Positions 9,117-19,142 of a DNA stretch of 64,000 bases are shown in pieces. The stretch comes from Paludibacteraceae bacterium (GTDB taxonomy: Bacteria; Bacteroidota; Bacteroidia; Bacteroidales; Paludibacteraceae). How positions within the stretch are numbered: the stretch's first letter is position 1; each line of letters starts with the position of its first letter. The translations under genes were made by a program, and so were the position numbers. The stretch is taken from the NCBI GenBank assembly GCA_017962085.1, contig JAGCWA010000014.1:62001-126000 (forward strand), written 5' to 3'. Under the pieces are notes generated by a model. The model made no database searches. It was not told where the DNA came from and saw nothing but the letters and a program-made list of their open reading frames with translations.

Positions 9117-9124
9117 TATATTTG
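9117..9124 (+). promoter_or_regulatory. -7 element for the first two-gene secreted cassette
   Basis: TATATTTG matches TAnnTTTG and lies 31 bases before the ATG at 9156. The expected -33 TTTG is not clear. Confidence 0.55.
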
Positions 9125-9155
9125 CAATAATAAATCATTCCAAATTCACGCATAT

Positions 9156-9629
9156 ATGACAAAGAAAGCACTAACCTTATTACTCCTGTCATGCGGTGCA
9201 TTATACGCGAACGCAGAAGTGAAATACATGACGGTGGAGCAGAAAACCGGAGAGAAATATGGCTTCTTGCTCGAAGACAATCCTATAATAACTTATAGCG
9301 ATGGCAACCTTGTGGTAAACGGCAATGCGGAGACAAGCTACGCCATCAGCAGTGTGAAAGACTACCATTTTACCGAAAAAGACGAAACTGCCACAGGTTT
9401 GGAGCGTATCGACGCGAACGAATTACGCATCCTGAACATAGACAAACGGACAATCCGCGTGGAAAACGCACCTGCGTCCGCCCCGATTCAGATTGTAGGC
9501 GCAAACGGTATTGTCTGGATGACCTCCACAACCGATAAGACAGGCACAGCCACCATCCAACTACCCCTACAGAAAGGAGTCTACGTTCTTTCCGTGGGCA
9601 AACAATCGCTTAAACTAATACGCAAATAA
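9156..9629 (+). CDS. small secreted protein with T9SS-like tail, cassette 1
   Basis: This 157-residue protein has a signal peptide ending near YANA (about residue 20). It has a beta-rich body and the C-terminal tail GVYVLSVGKQSLKLIRK, similar to the end of Por/T9SS type A sorting domains. It is clearly homologous to the protein at 53462-53950. Both contain a LEDxPxxxYxxxxLxVxG segment followed by SYxxSxVxxYxF, and both end in GVYxxxVxxQSxKLIxK. In both loci a much larger secreted repeat protein follows within a few bases (17 here). No function is known to me. A role in export, anchoring or capping of the large partner is inference. Confidence 0.6.
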   Translation: MTKKALTLLLLSCGALYANAEVKYMTVEQKTGEKYGFLLEDNPIITYSDGNLVVNGNAETSYAISSVKDYHFTEKDETATGLERIDANELRILNIDKRTIRVENAPASAPIQIVGANGIVWMTSTTDKTGTATIQLPLQKGVYVLSVGKQSLKLIRK

Positions 9630-9646
9630 CCTTCAGAAGATATCAT

Positions 9647-12600
9647 ATGAAAAAAATTTTACTATCATTAATAGCTATAGCATCGCTCCTTTTCTCGATA
9701 GAGGCGGAGACCTACATGAGAGTACGGACAGATGATGGCAAAGTGGAAAAATACGATGTTGAAACCGTAAGAGCGGTAGAATACCAGGATGAAGTCACTC
9801 CATATCCCACCGACACGACAAATATAGAGGCGCAAGGTGTTTCCGTATCTGGAATAGTGGGGAAACACACATACGTTGACCTCGGGTTACCAAGTGGTGT
9901 GATGTGGGCGACCTACAATGTGGAAGCCACAGATCCCAGCGGGAAAGGAAATTGTTATGCGTGGGGAGAAACCGAGAAGAAAAATTCGTACACTTGGCAA
10001 ACGTATAAATGGTGCACCATGGTTTCAAGTGGGAAATTCATAGATCAAATCACAAAATACAACACCAACAGATCATACGGAGCAAACGTTGACAACATAT
10101 CCGTGTTAGAGTATAAAGACGATGTCGCCGCCGCGAAATGGGGGAAATACTGGCGTATGCCGACAGTTGAGGAGCAAATAGAATTGATACAAGCATGTGA
10201 CTGGGAATGGGTAGCCGACTTCAACAATAGCGGCATAGGAGGAAGTTTAGGCACGAGCAAAAAAAACGGCAACACTATTTTCCTCCCAACCACCGATTTG
10301 AAAGGAGTGTCCGGGTCCTCGACATGTGGCTATTATTGGTCATCTTCTCTTTTCCATGACAACACACAAAAAGCATATTACATGCAAATAAATGGGACAT
10401 TGGATACCATCTACACATCCAATCGACTTACAGGAATGGCTGTTCGTCCAGTCATCAAAACAACGAATGGCATCATCACCACTTTCATGCGAGTAAACAC
10501 CACCGACGGCAATACGAAGAAGTACAACATCGACAACGTGGTGGACGTATATTACAAAGAGATGTACACTGTCAACTTCTATAACTACGACAGTACACTT
10601 ATCGAAAGCCATAGGGTTATAAAAGGAGACTCTGTCCAAACGCCAAGCAACCCCTCGAAACAGTTTGCGATCTTCACTGGCTGGGACGACTCCACCTTTG
10701 TCAATGTACAAAAGGATCTTGACATATATGCACAATACTTTGATCTCACCGTTTACACTGTTAATTTCTACGGCAGAGACAGCACACTCATCACGAGCAG
10801 GCGCATCGTTGAAGGAGACGATGCGAATGAACCCGAACCACCGTTCGTCGTCGACCACATGTTCACCGGTTGGAGCGCATCGTTCACCAACGTGACGAGC
10901 GACTTGAACATATACGCCCAATACAAAATATTACCGTTGGTCACCGACTCCATCAATGGTTATGGCTATGTGGATTTAGGATTGGAAAGCGGATTAGTGT
11001 GGGCGACATGCAATGTTGGAGCGGCTAAACCCAATGATTATGGTGTTTACTTCGCTTGGGGAGAAACGACAACAAAGAGTTCTTACAACTGGAAGAATTA
11101 CAAATGGTGCAAGGGTGCAGATTCAACAATGACCAAATATTGTATGGACAGCGTTTTCGGAGATGTGGATAGCTGCAGGGTATTGTATCCGGAAGACGAC
11201 ATGGTCTACGTCAATTGGAAAGGTCCGTGGAGAATGCCAAGTCCGGAAGAATACACGGAGTTGATCGAGGGTTGTGATTGGAAATGGACCACAAACTTCA
11301 ACGGGACACACATAGCTGGTAGCATCGGCACATCAAAGAAAAACGGCAATATCATCTTCTTCCCCGCCGCAGGCTATAAGACAGAAAAAGAATATGAGAA
11401 GAAAGAAAATGGCCGCTATTGGTACAACTCACTCTCTAACAAATACTCCAACAATGCCGGGTTCTTCTCTGTGGGATCCACGGAAACCAAGCGCATGTCC
11501 CACAGACGTTTCGTAGGCACTACCGTTCGAGGTGTCATTGACATCAAGAACGAATGCACAGTGAACTTCTTCTCGGCCGACAGCACAATCATCGCCAGCA
11601 AACGAGTTATAAAAGGAACATATGTTTCAACGCCTGATGCGCCTGAGCGGGTTGGGTTCAAACACATCGGATGGAGCGACTCATCATTCACTAATCCGCA
11701 AACTGACATTAACACCTATGCAGTATACACATACGACCAAGGTGTAACCGTCAACGGAGAGGTGGGGAAATACACTTACGTCGATTTGGGCTTGGCAAGC
11801 GGTTTGAAATGGGCCACCTACAATGTGGGAGCCATCCTGCCCAATGAATCAGGCGATTATTTCGCATGGGGAGAGACAGAGGGAAAGAGTGATTATAGCC
11901 TTTCGACCTACAAATGGTGTACGGTAGATGACGAGGGGAAATTACTCAGAATCACCAAATATTGTTCGGACAGTTTATATGGAGAAAAAGACGACAAAGA
12001 AACATTAGATCCAGAAGACGATGCCGCTTATGTCAATTGGGGAAATGCTTGGAGAACGCCGACACATGATGAATTCATTGAATTAGTACGTAATTGCAAA
12101 TGGACTCGGTCAGACGATTTCAATGGAAGCGGAGTGGCAGGATATATCGGAACATCACGCATAAACAATAATACCATCTTTTTCCCGGCGAGTGGGTATT
12201 ACGAAACAGACTCTATTTCAGGAAGCGGGGAATGCTATTACTGGCAATCCTCTCTTCGCGAGGATTATGAGATAGAGGATAAATTCTATGCGTATTGTTC
12301 AATTGATTTAAACACTTCAGGGGAGAGACGTAATTTTGGACTGAACATTCGCGCGATAACAACAATATATCGGGATGTAAAATTCCATGACTATGACAGC
12401 ACTTTGATAGAGAGCAAAACAGTAGTGGATGGCACAGGAACGAGTGCGCCACAGGACCCTAATCGGGAAGGTTATATTTTTATTGGATGGAGCGACTCTT
12501 CTTTCACCAATGTGAGAAGTGATATGGACATCTATGCGCAATACTGCAAAGGTTATACCATAAATTTCCACACGGCTGACAGCGTACTTATCGAAAGCCA

Positions 12601-14161
12601 ATTCGTAAAAGAGGGCAGTGACGTATCAACCGTGGGAGCTCCTTTCGTAAAAGACTTCAGATTCACTGGTTGGGAAGGCGACAGCACGCTTTCTAACGTG
12701 CAAAGAGACATGGACTTGTATGCCCATTATGTGCCACTCATAACGACAAGCGGCACTGTCGGAGAATATGAATATGTGGATCTCGGGTTGCCTAGCGGCC
12801 TGAAATGGGCTTCGTACAATGTGGACGCTACCGAACCTTCAGGGCAAGGAGGTTTTTATGCGTGGGCAGAGACATACACAAAGAGCAAATACAATTGGGG
12901 CACCTACAAATATGACGCGAGTGGAGGATATATGAGCATATCCAAATACAATAGAAACGATGGGAAAACAACGCTGGAATCAACGGATGACGCAGCCAAT
13001 GTCAAATGGGGAGGCGATTGGCGTATGCCGACCCATGAAGAACAAACGGAGCTATTAGAAGGTTGCGATTGGGAATGGACAAACAACTTTAATGGCACTG
13101 GCGTCAGAGGAAGAATAGGCATTTCCAAAGCCAATGGAAACGTGATATTTCTCCCAAACTGCGGTTATTATGACTCATACTCGCAATCGTCATTCGCTCT
13201 TTACTGGTCTTCCTCTATAGACGGAGTGAAATCTTCCACTGACGAAAAATATGCATATTACATAAGATTGAATGATGAAATAATAACGGCAAGATATACT
13301 GAAGTACGTTGCTGTGGCGGACAAATTCGAGCTGTCACGGGCAATTCATGCAAAGTCAACTTCTATTCGGCGAATAACGAATTACTTAGCAGTCAATTGG
13401 TGAAGAAAGGGGCAAGTGCCACAGCGCCAAAAGCTCCTCAGCTAACCGCCTATGTCTTTACGGGTTGGAGCGATTCCTCGTTCACCAATGTTCAGAGCAA
13501 TTTGGATGTCTACGCCCAATATGAAGTGCCTTCAAGCGGCAAGATCGCAGGTTATCACTACATAGACCTGGGATTGCCAAGCGGGCTGAAATGGGCGTCC
13601 TACAACGTGGGTGCCACAAACCACACAGAGAGTGGCTATTATGTCGCCTGGGGAGAAACGACCGCGAAGGATGAGTACGACTGGGGAACCTACAAGCATG
13701 GCACAATGTCTGCCATCACCAAATACAGCACAACGGATTTTAATGACAATATAAAAGACGACAAGACTGTTTTGGAGACCGAAGATGATGCGGCAACAGC
13801 GAACTGGGGCTCCTCATGGCGTATGCCAACATCGGAAGAGATGGAAGAGCTGATAGCTGGCTGCGATTGGGTGTGGGTAACAAATATCTATAGCCCGGAA
13901 GGATACAAATCGGGAATACTTGGAACTTCCAAGACCAATGGCAACGTCATCTTCCTGCTTGACGCAGAAAGCCGATACAGTGAGATTGAGACCTATTCTG
14001 GTGGACATTATTGGACATCCTCCCTTGACACTAATTCCCCATGCACAGATGCTAAATGCTTGCTATTTGGAGATTGGTTGTATGACAGTGACGATTATAG
14101 CCCTGTCATTAAGGAGCAAGGCCGCGATTATGGATGTTCCATAAGGGCGGTTTCTGAATAG
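9647..14161 (+). CDS. giant secreted mosaic protein with five FISUMP-like modules and six InlB/Listeria-Bacteroides repeats
   Basis: This 1504-residue protein has a signal peptide of about 20 residues. A short segment containing TYMRVRTDDG and YDVETVRAVEY recurs near residue 283 as TFMRVNTTDG. Five modules of about 190 residues begin near residues 74, 438, 708, 1040 and 1302 with YVDLGLxSGxxWA. Each contains AWGET, EDDAA or a close variant, and a WRMPT-like motif, so they resemble Fibrobacter major-paralogue (FISUMP) domains. Between them are six about 60-residue InlB-type repeats (xTVNFYxxDSTLI ... FTGWxDSSFTNV ... DIYAQY) near 306, 369, 636, 908, 968 and 1234. The order is F-II-F-I-F-II-F-I-F. 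No sorting tail or catalytic motif is visible. Surface binding or adhesion is inferred from the repeat families. Confidence 0.72.
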   Translation: MKKILLSLIAIASLLFSIEAETYMRVRTDDGKVEKYDVETVRAVEYQDEVTPYPTDTTNIEAQGVSVSGIVGKHTYVDLGLPSGVMWATYNVEATDPSGKGNCYAWGETEKKNSYTWQTYKWCTMVSSGKFIDQITKYNTNRSYGANVDNISVLEYKDDVAAAKWGKYWRMPTVEEQIELIQACDWEWVADFNNSGIGGSLGTSKKNGNTIFLPTTDLKGVSGSSTCGYYWSSSLFHDNTQKAYYMQINGTLDTIYTSNRLTGMAVRPVIKTTNGIITTFMRVNTTDGNTKKYNIDNVVDVYYKEMYTVNFYNYDSTLIESHRVIKGDSVQTPSNPSKQFAIFTGWDDSTFVNVQKDLDIYAQYFDLTVYTVNFYGRDSTLITSRRIVEGDDANEPEPPFVVDHMFTGWSASFTNVTSDLNIYAQYKILPLVTDSINGYGYVDLGLESGLVWATCNVGAAKPNDYGVYFAWGETTTKSSYNWKNYKWCKGADSTMTKYCMDSVFGDVDSCRVLYPEDDMVYVNWKGPWRMPSPEEYTELIEGCDWKWTTNFNGTHIAGSIGTSKKNGNIIFFPAAGYKTEKEYEKKENGRYWYNSLSNKYSNNAGFFSVGSTETKRMSHRRFVGTTVRGVIDIKNECTVNFFSADSTIIASKRVIKGTYVSTPDAPERVGFKHIGWSDSSFTNPQTDINTYAVYTYDQGVTVNGEVGKYTYVDLGLASGLKWATYNVGAILPNESGDYFAWGETEGKSDYSLSTYKWCTVDDEGKLLRITKYCSDSLYGEKDDKETLDPEDDAAYVNWGNAWRTPTHDEFIELVRNCKWTRSDDFNGSGVAGYIGTSRINNNTIFFPASGYYETDSISGSGECYYWQSSLREDYEIEDKFYAYCSIDLNTSGERRNFGLNIRAITTIYRDVKFHDYDSTLIESKTVVDGTGTSAPQDPNREGYIFIGWSDSSFTNVRSDMDIYAQYCKGYTINFHTADSVLIESQFVKEGSDVSTVGAPFVKDFRFTGWEGDSTLSNVQRDMDLYAHYVPLITTSGTVGEYEYVDLGLPSGLKWASYNVDATEPSGQGGFYAWAETYTKSKYNWGTYKYDASGGYMSISKYNRNDGKTTLESTDDAANVKWGGDWRMPTHEEQTELLEGCDWEWTNNFNGTGVRGRIGISKANGNVIFLPNCGYYDSYSQSSFALYWSSSIDGVKSSTDEKYAYYIRLNDEIITARYTEVRCCGGQIRAVTGNSCKVNFYSANNELLSSQLVKKGASATAPKAPQLTAYVFTGWSDSSFTNVQSNLDVYAQYEVPSSGKIAGYHYIDLGLPSGLKWASYNVGATNHTESGYYVAWGETTAKDEYDWGTYKHGTMSAITKYSTTDFNDNIKDDKTVLETEDDAATANWGSSWRMPTSEEMEELIAGCDWVWVTNIYSPEGYKSGILGTSKTNGNVIFLLDAESRYSEIETYSGGHYWTSSLDTNSPCTDAKCLLFGDWLYDSDDYSPVIKEQGRDYGCSIRAVSE

Positions 14162-14183
14162 AATTATAACATATTTGATTTTT

Positions 14184-14211
14184 AAGGCTGGCATATCCAT
14201 GTGCCAGCCTT
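14184..14211. terminator. bidirectional terminator between convergent genes
   Basis: AAGGCTGGCA and TGCCAGCCTT form a 10-bp perfect stem 22 bases after the stop at 14161, followed by TATTTAT. The minus-strand side continues into AAAAATCAAA-type sequence. It separates the mosaic protein gene from the M16 peptidase gene that ends at 14301. Confidence 0.75.
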
Positions 14212-14300
14212 ATTTATGCGCTTAATTATCCACAAAAGGATTTATTCTCTTGACCAAAAAGCAAACACAAGCGGTTAAATTAGTCAACAGCCAACAACTC

Positions 14301-15545
14301 TTAATTCTTAGCTCCTGATTTCCAATAGATCAGCGTCGAACCATTCTCCGGCACGAACACCTCCCTCGCATAACGACGCACATCCTCAGGAGTGACCTTC
14401 CTGTAATTCGCCACATCCTCATACAGCAGGTTCGCATCGCCCAACAACTCGTAATAGGCAAGGTTATTCGCACGCTTCAGCAAGGTCATATTATCCATCA
14501 GATAGGAAGACTCATACTTGTTCTTCAGCTTCTCCAGCTCCTGCTCAGGGACCAATTCATCCCGCAACAGGCGCAACTCCTCGTCAAAGGCCTGCTCCGC
14601 CTGCTCGAACGTAGTGTTTTCGGCCATTAAGCCCGCCATGTAGAATAGGCCCGTCTCGATATCGCCTGATATATATGCGCTCAACTCAGTGAAAAGGGGA
14701 TTTTCCTTCACATACTTACGGTAAAGACGAGAGGAGTTACCATTGGACAGAACGTCGGAAATCAGGTCGGTCGTGTAATAGTCCGCTTCCCGCCTACCAC
14801 AGACATGGTAGACCTTGTAGAGCATATTGGCGGGCACATTGCGCTCCACCTCCAAACGCCTAGGCTCGGTCTGTTTGGGCTCCGGCGGAATCATACGCAC
14901 CCGCACATCCCTGCGGGGAATATCGCCGTACCACTTCTCCACCAAGCGCTTCGTCTCCTCGAAAGAGATATTGCCGACGACGGATAATATAGCGTTATTC
15001 GGGGCATAATGCGAGAAAAAGAACGAGCGGACCTCATCCAGCGTAGCGTTCTCGATGTGCGACAACTCCTTACCAATCGTCGGCCAAGCGTACGGATGTT
15101 GCTTGAAGGCCATGCCCCGCACCAAGTGGGACAAATCACCGTAAGGCTGATTGAGGTTACGTTGCTTGAACTCCTCGCAGACCACATTCCGCTGGACATC
15201 CAAGCTCTTTTGGCTGAAATCGAGGCTCAGCATGCGGTCAGACTCCAACCAGAAACCCACCTCCGCATTGCAGTCGGGCAACATCAGGTAATAATTCGTG
15301 AAGTCGTTGCAGGTCCAGGCATTGTTCTCTCCGCAAGCCCGCTGAACAGGGTCGTCATACGAAGGGATATGCACGGATCCACCAAACATCAGATGCTCGA
15401 AGAGATGGGCGAAACCCGTATGGTCAGGATGTTCATCCTTAGACCCGACATCATACAACGTATTGATAACCACCATCGGAGAAGTAGTGTCCATCAGGTG
15501 CACCACCCTCAACCCATTATCCAGCACAAACTTATTAATCGACAT
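14301..15545 (-). CDS. M16 family zinc metallopeptidase
   Basis: This 414-residue insulinase/pitrilysin-type protease has the inverted zinc motif HxxEH as HLFEH at residues 47-51. The third ligand is probably Glu124 or Glu125 (EEF), at the expected spacing of about 74 residues. It contains both halves of the M16 fold in one chain, as in processing-peptidase-like members. No signal peptide is present, which leaves the location uncertain. It follows the NfeD-like gene by 9 bases and is the last gene of the operon glgB-nfeD-M16. The likely role is degradation of short or misfolded peptides; the natural substrate is unknown. Confidence 0.88.
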   Translation of the reverse strand: MSINKFVLDNGLRVVHLMDTTSPMVVINTLYDVGSKDEHPDHTGFAHLFEHLMFGGSVHIPSYDDPVQRACGENNAWTCNDFTNYYLMLPDCNAEVGFWLESDRMLSLDFSQKSLDVQRNVVCEEFKQRNLNQPYGDLSHLVRGMAFKQHPYAWPTIGKELSHIENATLDEVRSFFFSHYAPNNAILSVVGNISFEETKRLVEKWYGDIPRRDVRVRMIPPEPKQTEPRRLEVERNVPANMLYKVYHVCGRREADYYTTDLISDVLSNGNSSRLYRKYVKENPLFTELSAYISGDIETGLFYMAGLMAENTTFEQAEQAFDEELRLLRDELVPEQELEKLKNKYESSYLMDNMTLLKRANNLAYYELLGDANLLYEDVANYRKVTPEDVRRYAREVFVPENGSTLIYWKSGAKN

Positions 15546-15554
15546 GATACCCTT

Positions 15555-16940
15555 CTATTTCTTATAGACATACAACTGTCCCATCTCATACTTGCGGACC
15601 ACAACCTCCTCGTTTTTTTCGATGAAACCGTTCTCCGCCACCGCATCGAAGATTTCTCCGTCCACGCTCACCTTACCCGCAGGACGCAAATCCGTGTGGC
15701 ACACGCCCACCTTGCCCGCCAATGAGTTCAGCGAGACGTCATTGCTCACATAGCCATCCTCCTTATCCTGCGACTTAGTCAACGCAAGGTTCTTGAATAT
15801 GCCATCCGTACCGATTTTCGAAGTGAGGTATGCGACCAAGGCAAACGAGCCAAGCATCGAGGCCAGCACCGTGGCCACCGCCATCGTACAAGCACCGGCG
15901 GTCACCCCTCCGAAATCGAACACATTATTCGGCAAAAGACTTAACGTGAGACCTGCGACGATGAAGACTATACCCAAGATACCAGCCACACCGAACCCCG
16001 GAATCACAAAGATCTCCAATAGTAGCAGTACGATACCCACTAGGAAGAGAAGTCCCTCCCAGACGTCCAACAAGCCATCCACATAGAGCGGCGCAAAATA
16101 GAGCAAGGCAGCCACGATGGAGGCCAAGAGGGCGAAACCGATACCTGGAGTCTGCATCTCGAAATAGATACCACCAATGATGATCATGATCAAAATGCCC
16201 TGAAATACAGGGTTCATCAGGAAGCCAAGTAGCCTGTCGAAGGCTGTCGCTTTGTAGGAGGTCAGCTCATAATCATCCACATGGAATGCCTCATCGATGA
16301 TTTGAGGAATCGAATTATATATACCCTCGCAATAACCATTCTGGAGAGCCTCCCTGGCAGTGAATGTCAGGATACGGGTGGAATCCACGATACCCGGCAC
16401 TATCACCCGCTCGTCCACCATCGCCTCCGCGATACTAGGGTCACGCATCCATACCTCAACGGTATCACCATCCACCACCTTCTTTATCTTTCCGTGGCTC
16501 TCCGCCGTGGAACGTATCGTAGAACGCATATACGACTGGTACTTGTCCGGCATTTTCTCCCCACTCTCGTTCACCACCGTCGCCGCACCGATATTACCAC
16601 CAGCCCTCATATAGATACTATCACATGCGATGGAAATCAATGCGCCTGCGGAAGCCGCATTATTATCGATGAATACGTAGACAGGGATTTCACAGTTCAA
16701 TATCAACGTGCGCATGGAATCCGCATAATCCACCAATCCACCGTAAGTATTCAGATGGAGGAAGATACCATCCACATGAAGCGAACGGGCCTCCGCCACA
16801 CCATTCTTCAAACAGATCCAGCTCGTACTTCCGATTTCGTCAAAAATCTTGATTTCATGGTACTTTTTCGCACCAAAGGAACTGAAACTGGAGAGCAACA
16901 GCCCCAGAAGCATCAGAAAGAATCCTAAATATTTTCTCAT
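15555..16940 (-). CDS. NfeD-family membrane serine protease (ClpP-class, long form)
   Basis: This 461-residue protein has a signal peptide at its start. A ClpP/crotonase-fold protease domain covers about residues 25-240, with the motif NAASAGALIS containing the likely catalytic serine, preceded by HLNTYGG. About four membrane helices follow at 245-375. A C-terminal OB-fold (NfeD) domain reads GKVGVCHTDLRPAGKVSVDG. This is the NfeD1b layout. Members cleave membrane-associated proteins such as stomatin-like partners, but no stomatin gene is adjacent here. It lies 17 bases after glgB and 9 bases before the M16 peptidase gene, which suggests a shared envelope quality-control role. Confidence 0.85.
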   Translation of the reverse strand: MRKYLGFFLMLLGLLLSSFSSFGAKKYHEIKIFDEIGSTSWICLKNGVAEARSLHVDGIFLHLNTYGGLVDYADSMRTLILNCEIPVYVFIDNNAASAGALISIACDSIYMRAGGNIGAATVVNESGEKMPDKYQSYMRSTIRSTAESHGKIKKVVDGDTVEVWMRDPSIAEAMVDERVIVPGIVDSTRILTFTAREALQNGYCEGIYNSIPQIIDEAFHVDDYELTSYKATAFDRLLGFLMNPVFQGILIMIIIGGIYFEMQTPGIGFALLASIVAALLYFAPLYVDGLLDVWEGLLFLVGIVLLLLEIFVIPGFGVAGILGIVFIVAGLTLSLLPNNVFDFGGVTAGACTMAVATVLASMLGSFALVAYLTSKIGTDGIFKNLALTKSQDKEDGYVSNDVSLNSLAGKVGVCHTDLRPAGKVSVDGEIFDAVAENGFIEKNEEVVVRKYEMGQLYVYKK

Positions 16941-16957
16941 ATCCTAATCGATAAAAA

Positions 16958-18982
16958 CTATTCAACATCATCCGCCCCCTTCAGCCTCAACACGCAGGCC
17001 GAGCGGGCAGGCAAATAGAGCAACAGCCACTCCTTGCCATCCGGGCGGGGAGCATCACCTTGCAACGTGAAATGGTTTTGGGAATCATCGACAAGCCCGA
17101 AGCCTCCAAACTCCTTGTCATCCGTATTGAGCACCATCTCGTACTCCCCCGCCTCCGTAAGGATACCATAGTCCGAGAAAGACTTGTACGGGTGGAAATT
17201 GAACACGAAGACCAGATCCTTGCGCCGGAAAGCCAACACTTGGTCGTCGGACTTATCCCACAGTTCAATCAGCTTAGACTCCTCAAACTTACGGGAGTCG
17301 CGCACCAACTTGATCATCTTCTTGTCAAAATCACCCAAGTACTTGTATTTGAGGTCGGTATCATCCACCAGGTGCCACTGCCTACGCGCATACTTGTAGG
17401 ACCAGCCATTCCCCTCGCGAGGGAAATCGATCCATTCAGGATGGCCGAACTCATTGCCCATGAAGTTCAAGTATCCTCCATTGATAGTGGCCAGCGTGAT
17501 CAAACGTATCATCTTATGCAAGGCGATGGCGCGGTCCACCATGTACGACGAATCGAACAGGCGGGACATGTGCCAATACATATCAGCGTCCGCCAATCTG
17601 AAAATCAATGTCTTATCACCCACCAACGCCTGATCGTGGCTCTCAGCGTAACTGATCACCTTCTCGTCGCCACGTCGGTTCGTCAAGGTCCAGAGGATAT
17701 GCCCCGGCTTCCAGTCCTCGTCCCTGCACTCCTTGATGATCTTGATCCAGAAATCAGGGATACCCATGGCGAGGCGGTAATTAAAGCCCATACCGCCGTC
17801 ACTGATCTTAGCGGCCAAACCAGGCATACCGCTCACATCCTCCGCTATGGTGATGGCCCGAGGATTCACCTCATGGATCAGCTGGTTCGCCAAGGTGAGG
17901 TAGCAGATAGCGTCACCATCCTGATTAGGACTATAGTAATCCGAATAATCCGAGAAGGAGGTACCCAATCCATGATCGAGGTACATCATGGAGGTGACCC
18001 CGTCGAAGCGGAACCCGTCGAAATGGAACTCGTCCAGCCAATATTTACAGTTCGATAGCAAGAAGTGGACCACCTCGTTCTTCGCATAATTGAAGCAGTA
18101 GGAGTCCCACTGGCGATGCTCGCCGCGCGCCCCCTCGTGGAAATACTGGTAGCGGGTGCCATCCAAGCATCCCAATCCCTCGTTCTCGTTCCTCACCGCA
18201 TGTGAATGAACCAGGTCCATGATGACAGAGAGGCCCATCTCATGGGCGGTATCGATCAACTCCTTCAGCTCGTCGGGCGTACCGAAGCGGGAAGAGGGAG
18301 CGAAGAAACTGGAGACATGGTAGCCAAACGACCCATAGTAAGGGTGTTCCTGTATGGCCATGATCTGCACGCAGTTATAACCGTCCGCCACGATGCGGGG
18401 CAATACATTATCCTTGAATTCACGATAGGTGGAGACCCTCTCCGCCTCGCCCGCCATACCCACATGCGACTCGTAAATCAGCAGCGGGGAAACTGACGGC
18501 TTGAACCGTTTGATCTTAAACTTATAGGGTTTCTCGGGCGACCAAACCTGAGCGCTGAAGACCTTCGTATCATCATCCTGCACCACTCGATTGGCCCATG
18601 CGGGGATACGCTCGCCGCAACCCCCTTCCCAATAGACCTTCATCTTGTAGAGGTCGCCATGCTTCATCGCATTCTCCGGCAACTCCAACTGCCACACCCC
18701 ATTCTTCAAGGGTTGCAGACGATATGCCTCCGTCTCTTTCCAACCATTAAAATCTCCGATAAGATAGATGGTGGTGGCATTAGGCGCCCACTCGCGGAAG
18801 AGCCATTTCTTCGCCTCATGATGCAAACCGAAATAGAGGTAGCCGGAAGCGAAATCAGACAAGGACTGGGACGGCCCGCACAATTCCGAGAGCCGTTTCA
18901 TATAATATTTATACCTACCGACAATAGCGTTCTGGTAAGGTTTCAACCATAAATCGTTCTTAATCAGCCTTAGCATTTCCAT
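16958..18982 (-). CDS. glgB: 1,4-alpha-glucan branching enzyme
   Basis: This 674-residue GH13 enzyme makes alpha-1,6 branches in glycogen. It has an N-terminal CBM48 module (about residues 45-150) with REWAPNATTIYLIGDFNGW and a central (beta/alpha)8 barrel. Catalytic motifs are FRFDGVTSM (nucleophile Asp, about residue 323), IAEDVSG (acid/base Glu, about 377) and ESHDQALVGD (transition-state Asp, about 447). The C-terminal beta domain follows. The sequence resembles the eukaryote-like GH13_8 group more than E. coli GlgB. It starts the operon with nfeD and the M16 peptidase. A -7 element lies at 19017-19024. No other glycogen genes are in the window. Confidence 0.93.
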   Translation of the reverse strand: MEMLRLIKNDLWLKPYQNAIVGRYKYYMKRLSELCGPSQSLSDFASGYLYFGLHHEAKKWLFREWAPNATTIYLIGDFNGWKETEAYRLQPLKNGVWQLELPENAMKHGDLYKMKVYWEGGCGERIPAWANRVVQDDDTKVFSAQVWSPEKPYKFKIKRFKPSVSPLLIYESHVGMAGEAERVSTYREFKDNVLPRIVADGYNCVQIMAIQEHPYYGSFGYHVSSFFAPSSRFGTPDELKELIDTAHEMGLSVIMDLVHSHAVRNENEGLGCLDGTRYQYFHEGARGEHRQWDSYCFNYAKNEVVHFLLSNCKYWLDEFHFDGFRFDGVTSMMYLDHGLGTSFSDYSDYYSPNQDGDAICYLTLANQLIHEVNPRAITIAEDVSGMPGLAAKISDGGMGFNYRLAMGIPDFWIKIIKECRDEDWKPGHILWTLTNRRGDEKVISYAESHDQALVGDKTLIFRLADADMYWHMSRLFDSSYMVDRAIALHKMIRLITLATINGGYLNFMGNEFGHPEWIDFPREGNGWSYKYARRQWHLVDDTDLKYKYLGDFDKKMIKLVRDSRKFEESKLIELWDKSDDQVLAFRRKDLVFVFNFHPYKSFSDYGILTEAGEYEMVLNTDDKEFGGFGLVDDSQNHFTLQGDAPRPDGKEWLLLYLPARSACVLRLKGADDVE

Positions 18983-19016
18983 AATAAAAGATTATACGTT
19001 GTCAGTGTAAAAGTAA

Positions 19017-19024
19017 CAAATTTA
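19017..19024 (-). promoter_or_regulatory. -7 element for glgB
   Basis: On the minus strand this reads TAAATTTG (consensus TAnnTTTG), 34 bases upstream of the glgB ATG. The -33 box is not obvious. Confidence 0.5.
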
Positions 19025-19142
19025 TCGGAACACACGAAACGATTAGGAATCATTTTCTAACAAAAAAAAATCAAAGAATCACATGAGGGCACGCTCCTTC
19101 CTCCCCACAGGACTAAAAAACACGGTGGAATCGGCAAATAAA

